Assembly (NCBI GenBank): GCA_963680875.1
Contig: OY804589.1
Location: 868,001 to 932,000, forward strand
DNA length: 64,000 bases
From: Bathymodiolus brooksi
Taxonomy: Eukaryota > Mollusca > Bivalvia > Mytilida > Modiolidae
Reading direction: 5' to 3'
Below are positions 44,900 to 57,408 of this stretch, one piece after another (within the stretch, counting starts at the first letter, position 1; the number at the start of each line of letters is the position of its first letter). The notes under the pieces are model-generated. The model saw only the letters and a list, made by a program, of their open reading frames with translations. It searched no databases and had not been told where the DNA came from. The translations under genes were made by a program, and so were the position numbers.

Positions 44900-45390
44900 T
44901 AAGAACAAGACTGCATCTACCATCATCTGTATTAAATAAGAACAATACTACATCTACCATCATGTTTATAAATAAGAACAAGACTACATCTACCATCATC
45001 TTTATAAATAAGAACAAGACTACATCTACCATCATCCGTATAAATAAGAACAATACTACATCTACCATCATCTGTATAAATAAGAACAATACTACATCTA
45101 CCATCATCTTTATTAAATAAGAACAAGACTACATCTACCATCATCTTTATAAATAAGAACAAGACTACATCTACCATCATCTGTATTAAATAAGAACAAT
45201 ACTACATCTACCATCATCTTTATAAATAAGAACAAGACTACATCTACCATCATCTTTATAAATAAGAACAAGACTACATCTACCATCATCTGTATTAAAT
45301 AAGAACAATACTGCATCTACCATCATCTGTATTAAATAAGAACAAGACTACATCTACCATCATCTGTATAAATAAGAACAATACTACATC
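44900..45390. repeat. 0.5-kb copy of 43.37-43.86 kb after a hybrid junction
   Basis: Matches at offset 1,526 bp and shares the rare CATCATGTTTATAAAT variant (43,437 and 44,963). The sequence just left of about 44,880 matches the 41.5 kb region instead, so a breakpoint lies inside homologous monomers at about 44,850-44,910. Confidence 0.7.
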
Positions 45391-45397
45391 TACCATC

Positions 45398-45399
45398 AA
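45398..45399. repeat. Single-base insertion in ATCATC motif
   Basis: ACCATCAATCTG replaces ACCATCATCTG at this point. No second copy was seen. It sits where the 44.9 kb copied segment ends and the macro-repeat train begins. Confidence 0.7.
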
Positions 45400-45405
45400 T
45401 CTGTA

Positions 45406-47260
45406 TTAAATAAGAACAATACTACATCTACCATCATCTGTATTAAATAAGAACAAGACTACATCTACCATCATCTGTATAAATAAGAACAAGACTACAT
45501 CTACCATCATCTTTATTAATAAGAACAATACTACATCTACCATCATCTGTATAAATAAGAACAAGACTACATCTACCATCATCTTTATGAATAAGAACAA
45601 GACTACATCTACCAACATCTGTATTAAATAAGAACAAGACTACATCTACCATCATCTGTATTAAATAAGAACAATACTACATCTACCATTATCTGTATTA
45701 AATAAGAACAAGACTACATCTACCATCATCTGTATAAATAAGAACAAGACTACATCTACCATCATCTTTATTAATAAGAACAATACTACATCTACCATCA
45801 TCTGTATAAATAAGAACAAGACTACATCTACCATCATCTTTATGAATAAGAACAAGACTACATCTACCAACATCTGTTTTAAATAAGAACAAGACTACAT
45901 CTACCATCATCTGTATTAAATAAGAACAAGACTACATCTACCATCATCTGTATAAATAAGAACAAGACTACATCTACCATCATCTGTATAAATAAGAACA
46001 AGACTACATCTACCATCATCTGTATAAATAAGAACAAGACTACATCTACCATCATCTGTATAAATAAGAACAATACTACATCTACCATCATCTGTATAAA
46101 TAAGAACAATACTACATCTACCATCATCTGTATAAATAAGAACAAGACTACATCTACCATCATCTTTATAAATAAGAACAGACTACATTTTACCATCATC
46201 TGTATAAATAAGAACAAGACTACATCTACCATCATCTGTATAAATACGAACAAGAATACATCTACCATCATCTGTAATAAATAAGAACAAGACTACATCT
46301 ACCATCATCTGTATTAAATAAGAACAATACTACATCTACCATCATCTTTATAAATAAGAACAAGACTACATCTACCATCATCTTTATAAATAAGAACAAG
46401 ACTACATCTACCATCATCTGTATTAAATAAGAACAATACTGCATCTACCATCATATGTATTAAATAAGAACAAGACTACATCTACCATCATCTGTATAAA
46501 TAAGAACAATACTACATCTACCATCATCTTTATAAATAAGAACAAGACTACATCTACCATCATCTGTATTAAATAAGAACAATACTACATCTACCATCAT
46601 CTGTATAAATAAGAGCAATACTACATCTACCATCATCTTTATAAATAAGAACAAGACTACATCTACCATCATCTGTATTAAATAAGAACAATACTACATC
46701 TACCATCATCTGTATAAATAAGAACAATACTACATCTACCATCATCTTTATAAATAAGAACAAGACTACATCTACCATCATCTTTATTAATAAGAACAAT
46801 GCTACATCTACCATCATCTGTATAAATAAGAACAAGACTACATCTGACATCATCTGTATTAAATAAGAACAAGACTACATCTACCATCATCTGTATTAAA
46901 TAAGAACAAGACTACATCTACCATCATCTGTATAAATAAGAACAAGACTACATCTACCATCATCTTTATTAATAAGAACAATACTACATCTACCATCATC
47001 TGTATAAATAAGAACGAGACTACATCTGACATCATCTGTATTAAATAAGAACAAGACTACATCTACCATCATCTGTATTAAATAAGAACAATACTACATC
47101 TACCATCATCTTTATAAATAAGAACAAGACTACATCTACCATCATCTGTATTAAATAAGAACAAGACTACATCTACCATCATCTTTATAAATAAGAACAA
47201 GACTACATCTACCATCATCTGTATTAAATAAGAACAAGACTACATCTACCATCATCTGTA
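45406..47260. repeat. Macro-repeat block 1: type A with a type-B tail
   Basis: Type A is two 255-bp heptamers, then a long GTATAAATAAG run with the ATTTTACC monomer, then 109-bp trimers ending in TCTGACATC. This block is 1,855 bp, which is 328 bp (nine monomers) longer than the 1,527-bp form. The extra stretch, about 46,933-47,260, has the AACGAGAC plus TCTGACATC order seen at the end of type B (50,125-50,389), so the block looks like an A/B recombinant. Confidence 0.65.
46165..46200. repeat. Monomer with two compensating indels (ATTTTACC)
   Basis: Compared with the standard monomer, one A is lost (AACAGACT) and one base is gained ten positions on (ACATTTTACC), so the length stays 36 bp. It occurs at exactly five places: here, 48,020, 51,149, 55,114 and 56,641, once in every intact type-A block. 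The offsets are 1,855, 3,129, 3,965 and 1,527 bp. Confidence 0.9.
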
Positions 47261-48787
47261 TTAAATAAGAACAATACTACATCTACCATCATCTGTATTA
47301 AATAAGAACAAGACTACATCTACCATCATCTGTATAAATAAGAACAAGACTACATCTACCATCATCTTTATTAATAAGAACAATACTACATCTACCATCA
47401 TCTGTATAAATAAGAACAAGACTACATCTACCATCATCTTTATGAATAAGAACAAGACTACATCTACCAACATCTGTATTAAATAAGAACAAGACTACAT
47501 CTACCATCATCTGTATTAAATAAGAACAATACTACATCTACCATTATCTGTATTAAATAAGAACAAGACTACATCTACCATCATCTGTATAAATAAGAAC
47601 AAGACTACATCTACCATCATCTTTATTAATAAGAACAATACTACATCTACCATCATCTGTATAAATAAGAACAAGACTACATCTACCATCATCTTTATGA
47701 TTAAGAACAAGACTACATCTACCAACATCTGTTTTAAATAAGAACAAGACTACATCTACCATCATCTGTATTAAATAAGAACAAGACTACATCTACCATC
47801 ATCTGTATAAATAAGAACAAGACTACATCTACCATCATCTGTATAAATAAGAACAAGACTACATCTACCATCATCTGTATAAATAAGAACAAGACTACAT
47901 CTACCATCATCTGTATAAATAAGAACAATACTACATCTACCATCATCTGTATAAATAAGAACAATACTACATCTACCATCATCTGTATAAATAAGAACAA
48001 GACTACATCTACCATCATCTTTATAAATAAGAACAGACTACATTTTACCATCATCTGTATAAATAAGAACAAGACTACATCTACCATCATCTGTATAAAT
48101 AAGAACAAGAATACATCTACCATCATCTGTAATAAATAAGAACAAGACTACATCTACCATCATCTGTATTAAATAAGAACAATACTACATCTACCATCAT
48201 CTTTATAAATAAGAACAAGACTACATCTACCATCATCTTTATAAATAAGAACAAGACTACATCTACCATCATCTGTATTAAATAAGAACAATACTGCATC
48301 TACCATCATCTGTATTAAATAAGAACAAGACTACATCTACCATCATCTGTATAAATAAGAACAATACTACATCTACCATCATCTTTATAAATAAGAACAA
48401 GACTACATCTACCATCATCTGTATTAAATAAGAACAATACTACATCTACCATCATCTGTATAAATAAGAACAATACTACATCTACCATCATCTTTATAAA
48501 TAAGAACAAGACTACATCTACCATCATCTGTATTAAATAAGAACAATACTACATCTACCATCATCTGTATAAATAAGAACAATACTACATCTACCATCAT
48601 CTTTATAAATAAGAACAAGACTACATCTACCATCATCTTTATTAATAAGAACAATGCTACATCTACCATCATCTGTATAAATAAGAACAAGACTACATCT
48701 GACATCATCTGTATTAAATAAGAACAAGACTACATCTACCATCATCTGTATTAAATAAGAACAATACTACATCTACCATCATCTGTA
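47261..48787. repeat. Macro-repeat block 2: type A, 1,527 bp
   Basis: Canonical type A. Its ATTTTACC monomer is at 48,020-48,055. TCTGACATC near 48,700 ends the trimer stretch about 80 bp before the next block. Confidence 0.75.
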
Positions 48788-49293
48788 TTAAATAAGAACA
48801 ATACTACATCTACCATCATCTGTATTAAATAAGAACAAGACTACATCTACCATCATCTGTATAAATAAGAACAAGACTACATCTACCATCATCTTTATTA
48901 ATAAGAACAATACTACATCTACCATCATCTGTATAAATAAGAACAAGACTACATCTACCATCATCTTTATGAATAAGAACAAGACTACATCTACCAACAT
49001 CTGTATTAAATAAGAACAAGACTACATCTACCATCATCTGTATTAAATAAGAACAATACTACATCTACCATCATCTGTATTAAATAAGAACAAGACTACA
49101 TCTACCATCATCTGTATAAATAAGAACAAGACTACATCTACCATCATCTTTATTAATAAGAACAATACTACATCTACCATCATCTGTATAAATAAGAACA
49201 AGACTACATCTACCATCATCTTTATGAATAAGAACAAGACTACATCTACCAACATCTGTTTTAAATAAGAACAAGACTACATCTACCATCATC
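48784..49293. repeat. 255-bp heptamer, two tandem copies
   Basis: Seven monomers (37,37,36,36,36,36,37) make 255 bp. The linker order is TATTAAAT, TATTAAAT, TATAAAT, TATTAAT, TATAAAT, TATGAAT, and a closing 37-mer. The TATGAAT monomer ends in CCAACATCTG. The pair starts each macro-block: about 45,406, 47,261, 48,788, 50,390, 51,917, 52,754, 54,355 and 55,882, and it recurs at 59,191 and 62,100. In the second heptamer the closing linker is often GTTTTAAATAAG. Confidence 0.85.
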
Positions 49294-50389
49294 TGTATTA
49301 AATAAGAGTAAGACTACATCTACCATCATCTGTATTAAATAAGAACAATACTACATCTACCATCATCTGTATTAAATAAGAACAAGACTACATCTACCAT
49401 CATCTGTATAAATAAGAACAAGACTACATCTACCATTATCTTTATTAATAAGAACAATACTACATCTACCATCATCTGTATAAATAAGAACAAGACTACA
49501 TCTACCATCATCTTTATGAATAAGAACAAGACTACATCTACCATCATCTGTTTTAAATAAGAACAAGACTACATCTACCATCATCTTTATAAATAAGAAC
49601 AAGACTACATCTACCATCATCTGTATAAATAAGAACAAGACTACATCTACCATCATCTGTATTAAATAAGAACAAGACTACATCTACCATCATCTGTATA
49701 AATAAGAACAAGACTACCTCTACCATCATCTGTATAAATAAGAACAATACTACATCTACCATCATCTTTATAAATAAGAACAAGACTACATCTACCGTCA
49801 TCTTTTTAAATAAGAACAAGACTACATCTACCATCATCTGTTTTAAATAAGAACAATACTACATCTACCATCATCTGTATTAAATAAGAACAAGACTACA
49901 TCTACCATCATCTGTATAAATAAGAACAATACTACATCTACCATCATCTTTATAAATAAGAACAAGACTACATCTACCATCATCTGTATTAAATAAGAAC
50001 AATACTACATCTACCGTCATCTGTATAAATAAGAACAATACTACATCTACCATCATCTTTATAAATAAGAACAAGACTACATCTACCATCATCTTTATTA
50101 ATAAGAACAATACTACATCTACCATCATCTGTATAAATAAGAACGAGACTACATCTGACATCATCTGTATTAAATAAGAACAAGACTACATCTACCATCA
50201 TATGTATTAAATAAGAACAATACTACATCTACCATCATCTTTATAAATAAGAACAAGACTACATCTACCATCATCTGTATTAAATAAGAACAAGACTACA
50301 TCTACCATCATCTTTATAAATAAGAACAAGACTACATCTACCATCATCTGTATTAAATAAGAACAAGACTACATCTACCATCATCTGTA
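48788..50389. repeat. Macro-repeat block 3: type B, 1,602 bp
   Basis: Starts with the same two heptamers as type A, then carries GAGTAAGAC near 49,308, CTGTTTTAAATAAG, GACTACCTC near 49,714, CCGTCATC near 49,797 and 50,014, and AACGAGAC with TCTGACATC near 50,150. It lacks the ATTTTACC monomer. Its interior resembles the 33.6-34.6 kb segment. Confidence 0.75.
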
Positions 50390-51916
50390 TTAAATAAGAA
50401 CAATACTACATCTACCATCATCTGTATTAAATAAGAACAAGACTACATCTACCTTCATCTGTATAAATAAGAACAAGACTACATCTACCATCATCTTTAT
50501 TAATAAGAACAATACTACATCTACCATCATCTGTATAAATAAGAACAAGACTACATCTACCATCATCTTTATGAGTAAGAACAAGACTACATCTACCAAC
50601 ATCTGTATTAAATAAGAACAAGACTACATCTACCATCATCTGTATTAAATAAGAACAATACTACATCTACCATCATCTGTATTAAATAAGAACAAGACTA
50701 CATCTACCATCATCTGTATAAATAAGAACAAGACTACATCTACCATCATCTTTATTAATAAGAACAATACTACATCTACCATCATCTGTATAAATAAGAA
50801 CAAGACTACATCTACCATCATCTTTATGAATAAGAACAAGACTACATCTACCAACATCTGTTTTAAATAAGAACAAGACTACATCTACCATCATCTGTAT
50901 TAAATAAGAACAAGACTACATCTACCATCATCTGTATAAATAAGAACAAGACTACATCTACCATCATCTGTATAAATAAGAACAAGACTACATCTACCAT
51001 CATCTGTATAAATAAGAACAAGACTACATCTACCATCATCTGTATAAATAAGAACAATACTACATCTACCATCATCTGTATAAATAAGAACAAGACTACA
51101 TCTACCATCATCTGTATAAATAAGAACAAGACTACATCTACCATCATCTTTATAAATAAGAACAGACTACATTTTACCATCATCTGTATAAATAAGAACA
51201 AGACTACATCTACCATCATCTGTATAAATAAGAACAAGAATACATCTACCATCATCTGTAATAAATAAGAACAAGACTATATCTACCATCATCTGTATTA
51301 AATAAGAACAATACTACATCTACCATCATCTTTATAAATAAGAACAAGACTACATCTACCATCATCTTTATAAATAAGAACAAGACTACATCTACCATCA
51401 TCTGTATTAAATAAGAACAATACTGCATCTACCATCATCTGTATTAAATAAGAACAAGACTACATCTACCATCATCTGTATAAATAAGAACAATACTACA
51501 TTTACCATCATCTTTATAAATAAGAACAAGACTACATCTACCATCATCTGTATTAAATAAGAACAATACTACATCTACCATCATCTGTATAAATAAGAAC
51601 AATACTACATCTACCATCATCTTTATTAATAAGAACAAGACTACATCTACCATCATCTGTATTAAATAAGAACAATACTACATCTACCATCATCTGTATA
51701 AATAAGAACAATACTACATCTACCATCATCTTTATAAATAAGAACAAGACTACATCTACCATCATCTTTATTAATAAGAACAATGCTACATCTACCATCA
51801 TCTGTATAAATAAGAACAAGACTACATCTGACATCATCTGTATTAAATAAGAACAAGACTACATCTACCATCATCTGTATTAAATAAGAACAATACTACA
51901 TCTACCATCATCTGTA
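50390..51916. repeat. Macro-repeat block 4: type A, 1,527 bp
   Basis: Offset 3,129 bp from block 2. The ATTTTACC monomer is at 51,149-51,184. Private changes include CCTTCATCTG near 50,454, also found in block 7. Confidence 0.75.
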
Positions 51917-52753
51917 TTAAATAAGAACAATACTACATCTACCATCATCTGTATTAAATAAGAACAAGACTACATCTACCATCATCTGTATAAATGAGAA
52001 CAAGACTACATCTACCATCATCTTTATTAATAAGAACAATACTACATCTACCATCATCTGTATAAATAAGAACAAGACTACATCTACCATCATCTTTATG
52101 AATAAGAACAAGACTACATCTACCAACATCTGTATTAAATAAGAACAAGACTACATCTACCATCATCTGTATTAAATAAGAACAATACTACATCTACCAT
52201 CATCTGTATTAAATAAGAACAAGACTACATCTACCATCATCTGTATAAATAAGAACAAGACTACATCTACCATCATCTTTATTAATAAGAACAATACTAC
52301 ATCTACCATCATCTGTATAAATAAGAACAAGACTACATCTACCATCATCTTTATGAATAAGAACAAGACTACATCTACCAACATCTGTTTTAAATAAGAA
52401 CAAGACTACATCTACCATCATCTGTATTAAATAAGAACAAGACTACATCTACCATCATCTGTATAAATAAGAACAAGACTACATCTACCATCATCTGTAT
52501 AAATAAGAACAAGACTACATCTACCATCATCTGTATAAATAAGAACAATACTACATCTACCATCATCTTTATAAATAAGAACAAGACTACATCTACCATC
52601 ATCTTTATTAATAAGAACAATGCTACATCTACCATCATCTGTATAAATAAGAACAAGACTACATCTGACATCATCTGTATTAAATAAGAACAAGACTACA
52701 TCTACCATCATCTGTATTAAATAAGAACAATACTACATCTACCATCATCTGTA
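51917..52753. repeat. Macro-repeat block 5: type A with 690-bp internal deletion
   Basis: 837 bp long. The left 0.6 kb and the last ~0.2 kb match type A in register, including TCTGACATC about 80 bp before the next block. The middle is missing: 690 bp fits 19 monomers (13 of 36 and 6 of 37). The join lies at about 52,500-52,560, where a GTATAAATAAG run meets the trimer stretch. The ATTTTACC monomer is lost. Confidence 0.7.
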
Positions 52754-54354
52754 TTAAATAAGAACAATACTACATCTACCATCATCTGTATTAAATAAGA
52801 ACAAGACTACATCTACCATCATCTGTATAAATAAGAACAAGACTACATCTACCATCATCTTTATTAATAAGAACAATACTACATCTACCATCATATGTAT
52901 AAATAAGAACAAGACTACATCTACCATCATCTTTATGAATAAGAACAAGACTACATCTACCAACATCTGTATTAAATAAGAACAAGACTACATCTACCAT
53001 CATCTGTATTAAATAAGAACAATACTACATCTACCATCATCTGTATTAAATAAGAACAAGACTACATCTACCATCATCTGTATAAATAAGAACAAGACTA
53101 CATCTACCATCATCTTTATTAATAAGAACAATACTACATCTACCATCATCTGTATAAATAAGAACAGACTACATCTACCATCATCTTTATGAATAAGAAC
53201 AAGACTACATCTACCAACATCTGTTTTAAATAAGAACAAGACTACATCTACCATCATCTGTATTAAATAAGAGTAAGACTACATCTACCATCATCTGTAT
53301 TAAATAAGAACAATACTACATCTACCATCATCTGTATTAAATAAGAACAAGACTACATCTACCATCATCTGTATAAATAAGAACAAGACTACATCTACCA
53401 TTATCTTTATTAATAAGAACAATACTACATCTACCATCATCTGTATAAATAAGAACAAGACTACATCTACCATCATCTTTATGAATAAGAACAAGACTAC
53501 ATCTACCATCATCTGTTTTAAATAAGAACAAGACTACATCTACCATCATCTTTATAAATAAGAACAAGACTACATCTACCATCATCTGTATAAATAAGAA
53601 CAAGACTACATCTACCATCATCTGTATTAAATAAGAACAAGACTACATCTACCATCATCTGTATAAATAAGAACAAGACTACCTCTACCATCATCTGTAT
53701 AAATAAGAACAATACTACATCTACCATCATCTTTATAAATAAGAACAAGACTACATCTACCGTCATCTTTTTAAATAAGAACAAGACTACATCTACCATC
53801 ATCTGTATTAAATAAGAACAATACTACATCTACCATCATCTGTATTAAATAAGAACAAGACTACATCTACCATCATCTGTATAAATAAGAACAATACTAC
53901 ATCTACCATCATCTTTATAAATAAGAACAAGACTACATCTACCATCATCTGTATTAAATAAGAACAATACTACATCTACCGTCATCTGTATAAATAAGAA
54001 CAATACTACATCTACCATCATCTTTATAAATAAGAACAAGACTACATCTACCATCATCTTTATTAATAAGAACAATACTACATCTACCATCATCTGTATA
54101 AATAAGAACGAGACTACATCTGACATCATCTGTATTAAATAAGAACAAGACTACATCTACCATCATATGTATTAAATAAGAACAATACTACATCTACCAT
54201 CATCTTTATAAATAAGAACAAGACTACATCTACCATCATCTGTATTAAATAAGAACAAGACTACATCTACCATCATCTTTATAAATAAGAACAAGACTAC
54301 ATCTACCATCATCTGTATTAAATAAGAACAAGACTACATCTACCATCATCTGTA
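52754..54354. repeat. Macro-repeat block 6: type B, 1,601 bp
   Basis: Matches block 3 at offset 3,966 bp, dropping to 3,965 bp past 53,166. The one-base difference is explained by the single-A deletion in the monomer at 53,151-53,185. It shares GAGTAAGAC, CCGTCATC and AACGAGAC. Confidence 0.75.
53151..53185. repeat. 35-bp monomer (single-base deletion)
   Basis: AAGAACAGACT replaces AAGAACAAGACT. This accounts for the 1,601 versus 1,602 bp lengths of the two type-B blocks. Confidence 0.85.
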
Positions 54355-55881
54355 TTAAATAAGAACAATACTACATCTACCATCATCTGTATTAAATAAG
54401 AACAAGACTACATCTACCTTCATCTGTATAAATAAGAACAAGACTACATCTACCATCATCTTTATTAATAAGAACAATACTACATCTACCATCATCTGTA
54501 TAAATAAGAACAAGACTACATCTACCATCATCTTTATGAATAAGAACAAGACTACATCTACCAACATCTGTATTAAATAAGAACAAGACTACATCTACCA
54601 TCATCTGTATTAAATAAGAACAATACTACATCTACCATCATCTGTATTAAATAAGAACAAGACTACATCTACCATCATCTGTATAAATAAGAACAAGACT
54701 ACATCTACCATCATCTTTATTAATAAGAACAATACTACATCTACCATCATCTGTATAAATAAGAACAAGACTACATCTACCATCATCTTTATGAATAAGA
54801 ACAAAACTACATCTACCAACATCTGTTTTAAATAAGAACAAGACTACATCTACCATCATCTGTATTAAATAAGAACAAGACTACATCTACCATCATCTGT
54901 ATAAATAAGAACAAGACTACATCTACCATCATCTGTATAAATAAGAACAAGACTACATCTACCATCATCTGTATAAATAAGAACAAGACTACATCTACCA
55001 TCATCTGTATAAATAAGAACAATACTACATCTACCATCATCTGTATAAATAAGAACAAGACTACATCTACCATCATCTGTATAAATAAGAACAAGACTAC
55101 ATCTACCATCATCTTTATAAATAAGAACAGACTACATTTTACCATCATCTGTATAAATAAGAACAAGACTACATCAACCATCATCTGTATAAATAAGAAC
55201 AAGAATACATCTACCATCATCTGTAATAAATAAGAACAAGACTACATCTACCATCATCTGTATTAAATAAGAACAATACTACATCTACCATCATCTTTAT
55301 AAATAAGAACAAGACTACATCTACCATCATCTTTATAAATAAGAACAAGACTACATCTACCATCATCTGTATTAAATAAGAACAATACTGCATCTACCAT
55401 CATCTGTATTAAATAAGAACAAGACTACATCTACCATCATCTGTATAAATAAGAACAATACTACATCTACCATCATCTTTATAAATAAGAACAAGACTAC
55501 ATCTACCATCATCTGTATTAAATAAGAACAATACTACATCTACCATCATCTGTATAAATAAGAACAATACTACATCTACCATCATCTTTATAAATAAGAA
55601 CAAGACTACATCTACCATCATCTGTATTAAATAAGAACAATACTACATCTACCATCATCTGTATAAATAAGAACAATACTACATCTACCATCATCTTTAT
55701 AAATAAGAACAAGACTACATCTACCATCATCTTTATTAATAAGAACAATGCTACATCTACCATCATCTGTATAAATAAGAACAAGACTACATCTGACATC
55801 ATCTGTATTAAATAAGAACAAGACTACATCTACCATCATCTGTATTAAATAAGAACAATACTACATCTACCATCATCTGTA
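54355..55881. repeat. Macro-repeat block 7: type A, 1,527 bp
   Basis: Offset 3,965 bp from block 4, sharing CCTTCATCTG. The ATTTTACC monomer is at 55,114-55,149. Private ACATCAACC is near 55,173. Confidence 0.75.
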
Positions 55882-57408
55882 TTAAATAAGAACAATACTA
55901 CATCTACCATCATCTGTATTAAATAAGAACAAGACTACATCTACCATCATCTGTATAAATGAGAACAAGACTACATCTACCATCATCTTTATTAATAAGA
56001 ACAATACTACATCTACCATCATCTGTATAAATAAGAACAAGACTACATCTACCATCATCTTTATGAATAAGAACAAGACTACATCTACCAACATCTGTAT
56101 TAAATAAGAACAAGACTACATCTACCATCATCTGTATTAAATAAGAACAATACTACATCTACCATCATCTGTATTAAATAAGAACAAGACTACATCTACC
56201 GTCATCTGTATAAATAAGAACAAGACTACATCTACCATCATCTTTATTAATAAGAACAATACTACATCTACCATCATCTGTATAAATAAGAACAAGACTA
56301 CATCTACCATCATCTTTATGAATAAGAACAAGACTACATCTACCAACATCTGTTTTAAATAAGAACAAGACTACATCTACCATCATCTGTATTAAATAAG
56401 AACAAGACTACATCTACCATCATCTGTATAAATAAGAACAAGACTACATCTACCATCATCTGTATAAATAAGAACAAGACTACATCTACCATCATCTGTA
56501 TAAATAAGAACAAGACTACATCTACCATCATCTGTATAAATAAGAACAATACTACATCTACCATCATCTGTATAAATAAGAACAATACTACATCTACCAT
56601 CATCTGTATAAATAAGAACAAGACTACATCTACCATCATCTTTATAAATAAGAACAGACTACATTTTACCATCATCTGTATAAATAAGAACAAGACTACA
56701 TCTACCATCATCTGTATAAATAAGAACAAGAATACATCTACCATCATCTGTAATAAATAAGAACAAGACTACATCTACCATCATCTGTATTAAATAAGAA
56801 CAATACTACATCTACCATCATCTTTATAAATAAGAACAAGACTACATCTACCATCATCTTTATAAATAAGAACAAGACTACATCTACCATCATCTGTATT
56901 AAATAAGAACAATACTGCATCTACCATCATCTGTATTAAATAAGAACAAGACTACATCTACCATCATCTGTATAAATAAGAACAATACTACATCTACCAT
57001 CATCTTTATAAATAAGAACAAGACTACATCTACCATCATCTGTATTAAATAAGAACAATACTACATCTACCATCATCTGTATAAATAAGAACAATACTAC
57101 ATCTACCATCATCTTTATAAATAAGAACAAGACTACATCTACCATCATCTGTATTAAATAAGAACAATACTACATCTACCATCATCTGTATAAATAAGAA
57201 CAATACTACATCTACCATCATCTTTATAAATAAGAACAAGACTACATCTACCATCATCTTTATTAATAAGAACAATGCTACATCTACCATCATCTGTATA
57301 AATAAGAACAAGACTACATCTGACATCATCTGTATTAAATAAGAACAAGACTACATCTACCATCATCTGTATTAAATAAGAACAATACTACATCTACCAT
57401 CATCTGTA
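55882..57408. repeat. Macro-repeat block 8: type A, 1,527 bp
   Basis: Follows block 7 directly at offset 1,527 bp. The ATTTTACC monomer is at 56,641-56,676. It ends the regular train; the next sequence belongs to the 2.9-kb family. Confidence 0.75.
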
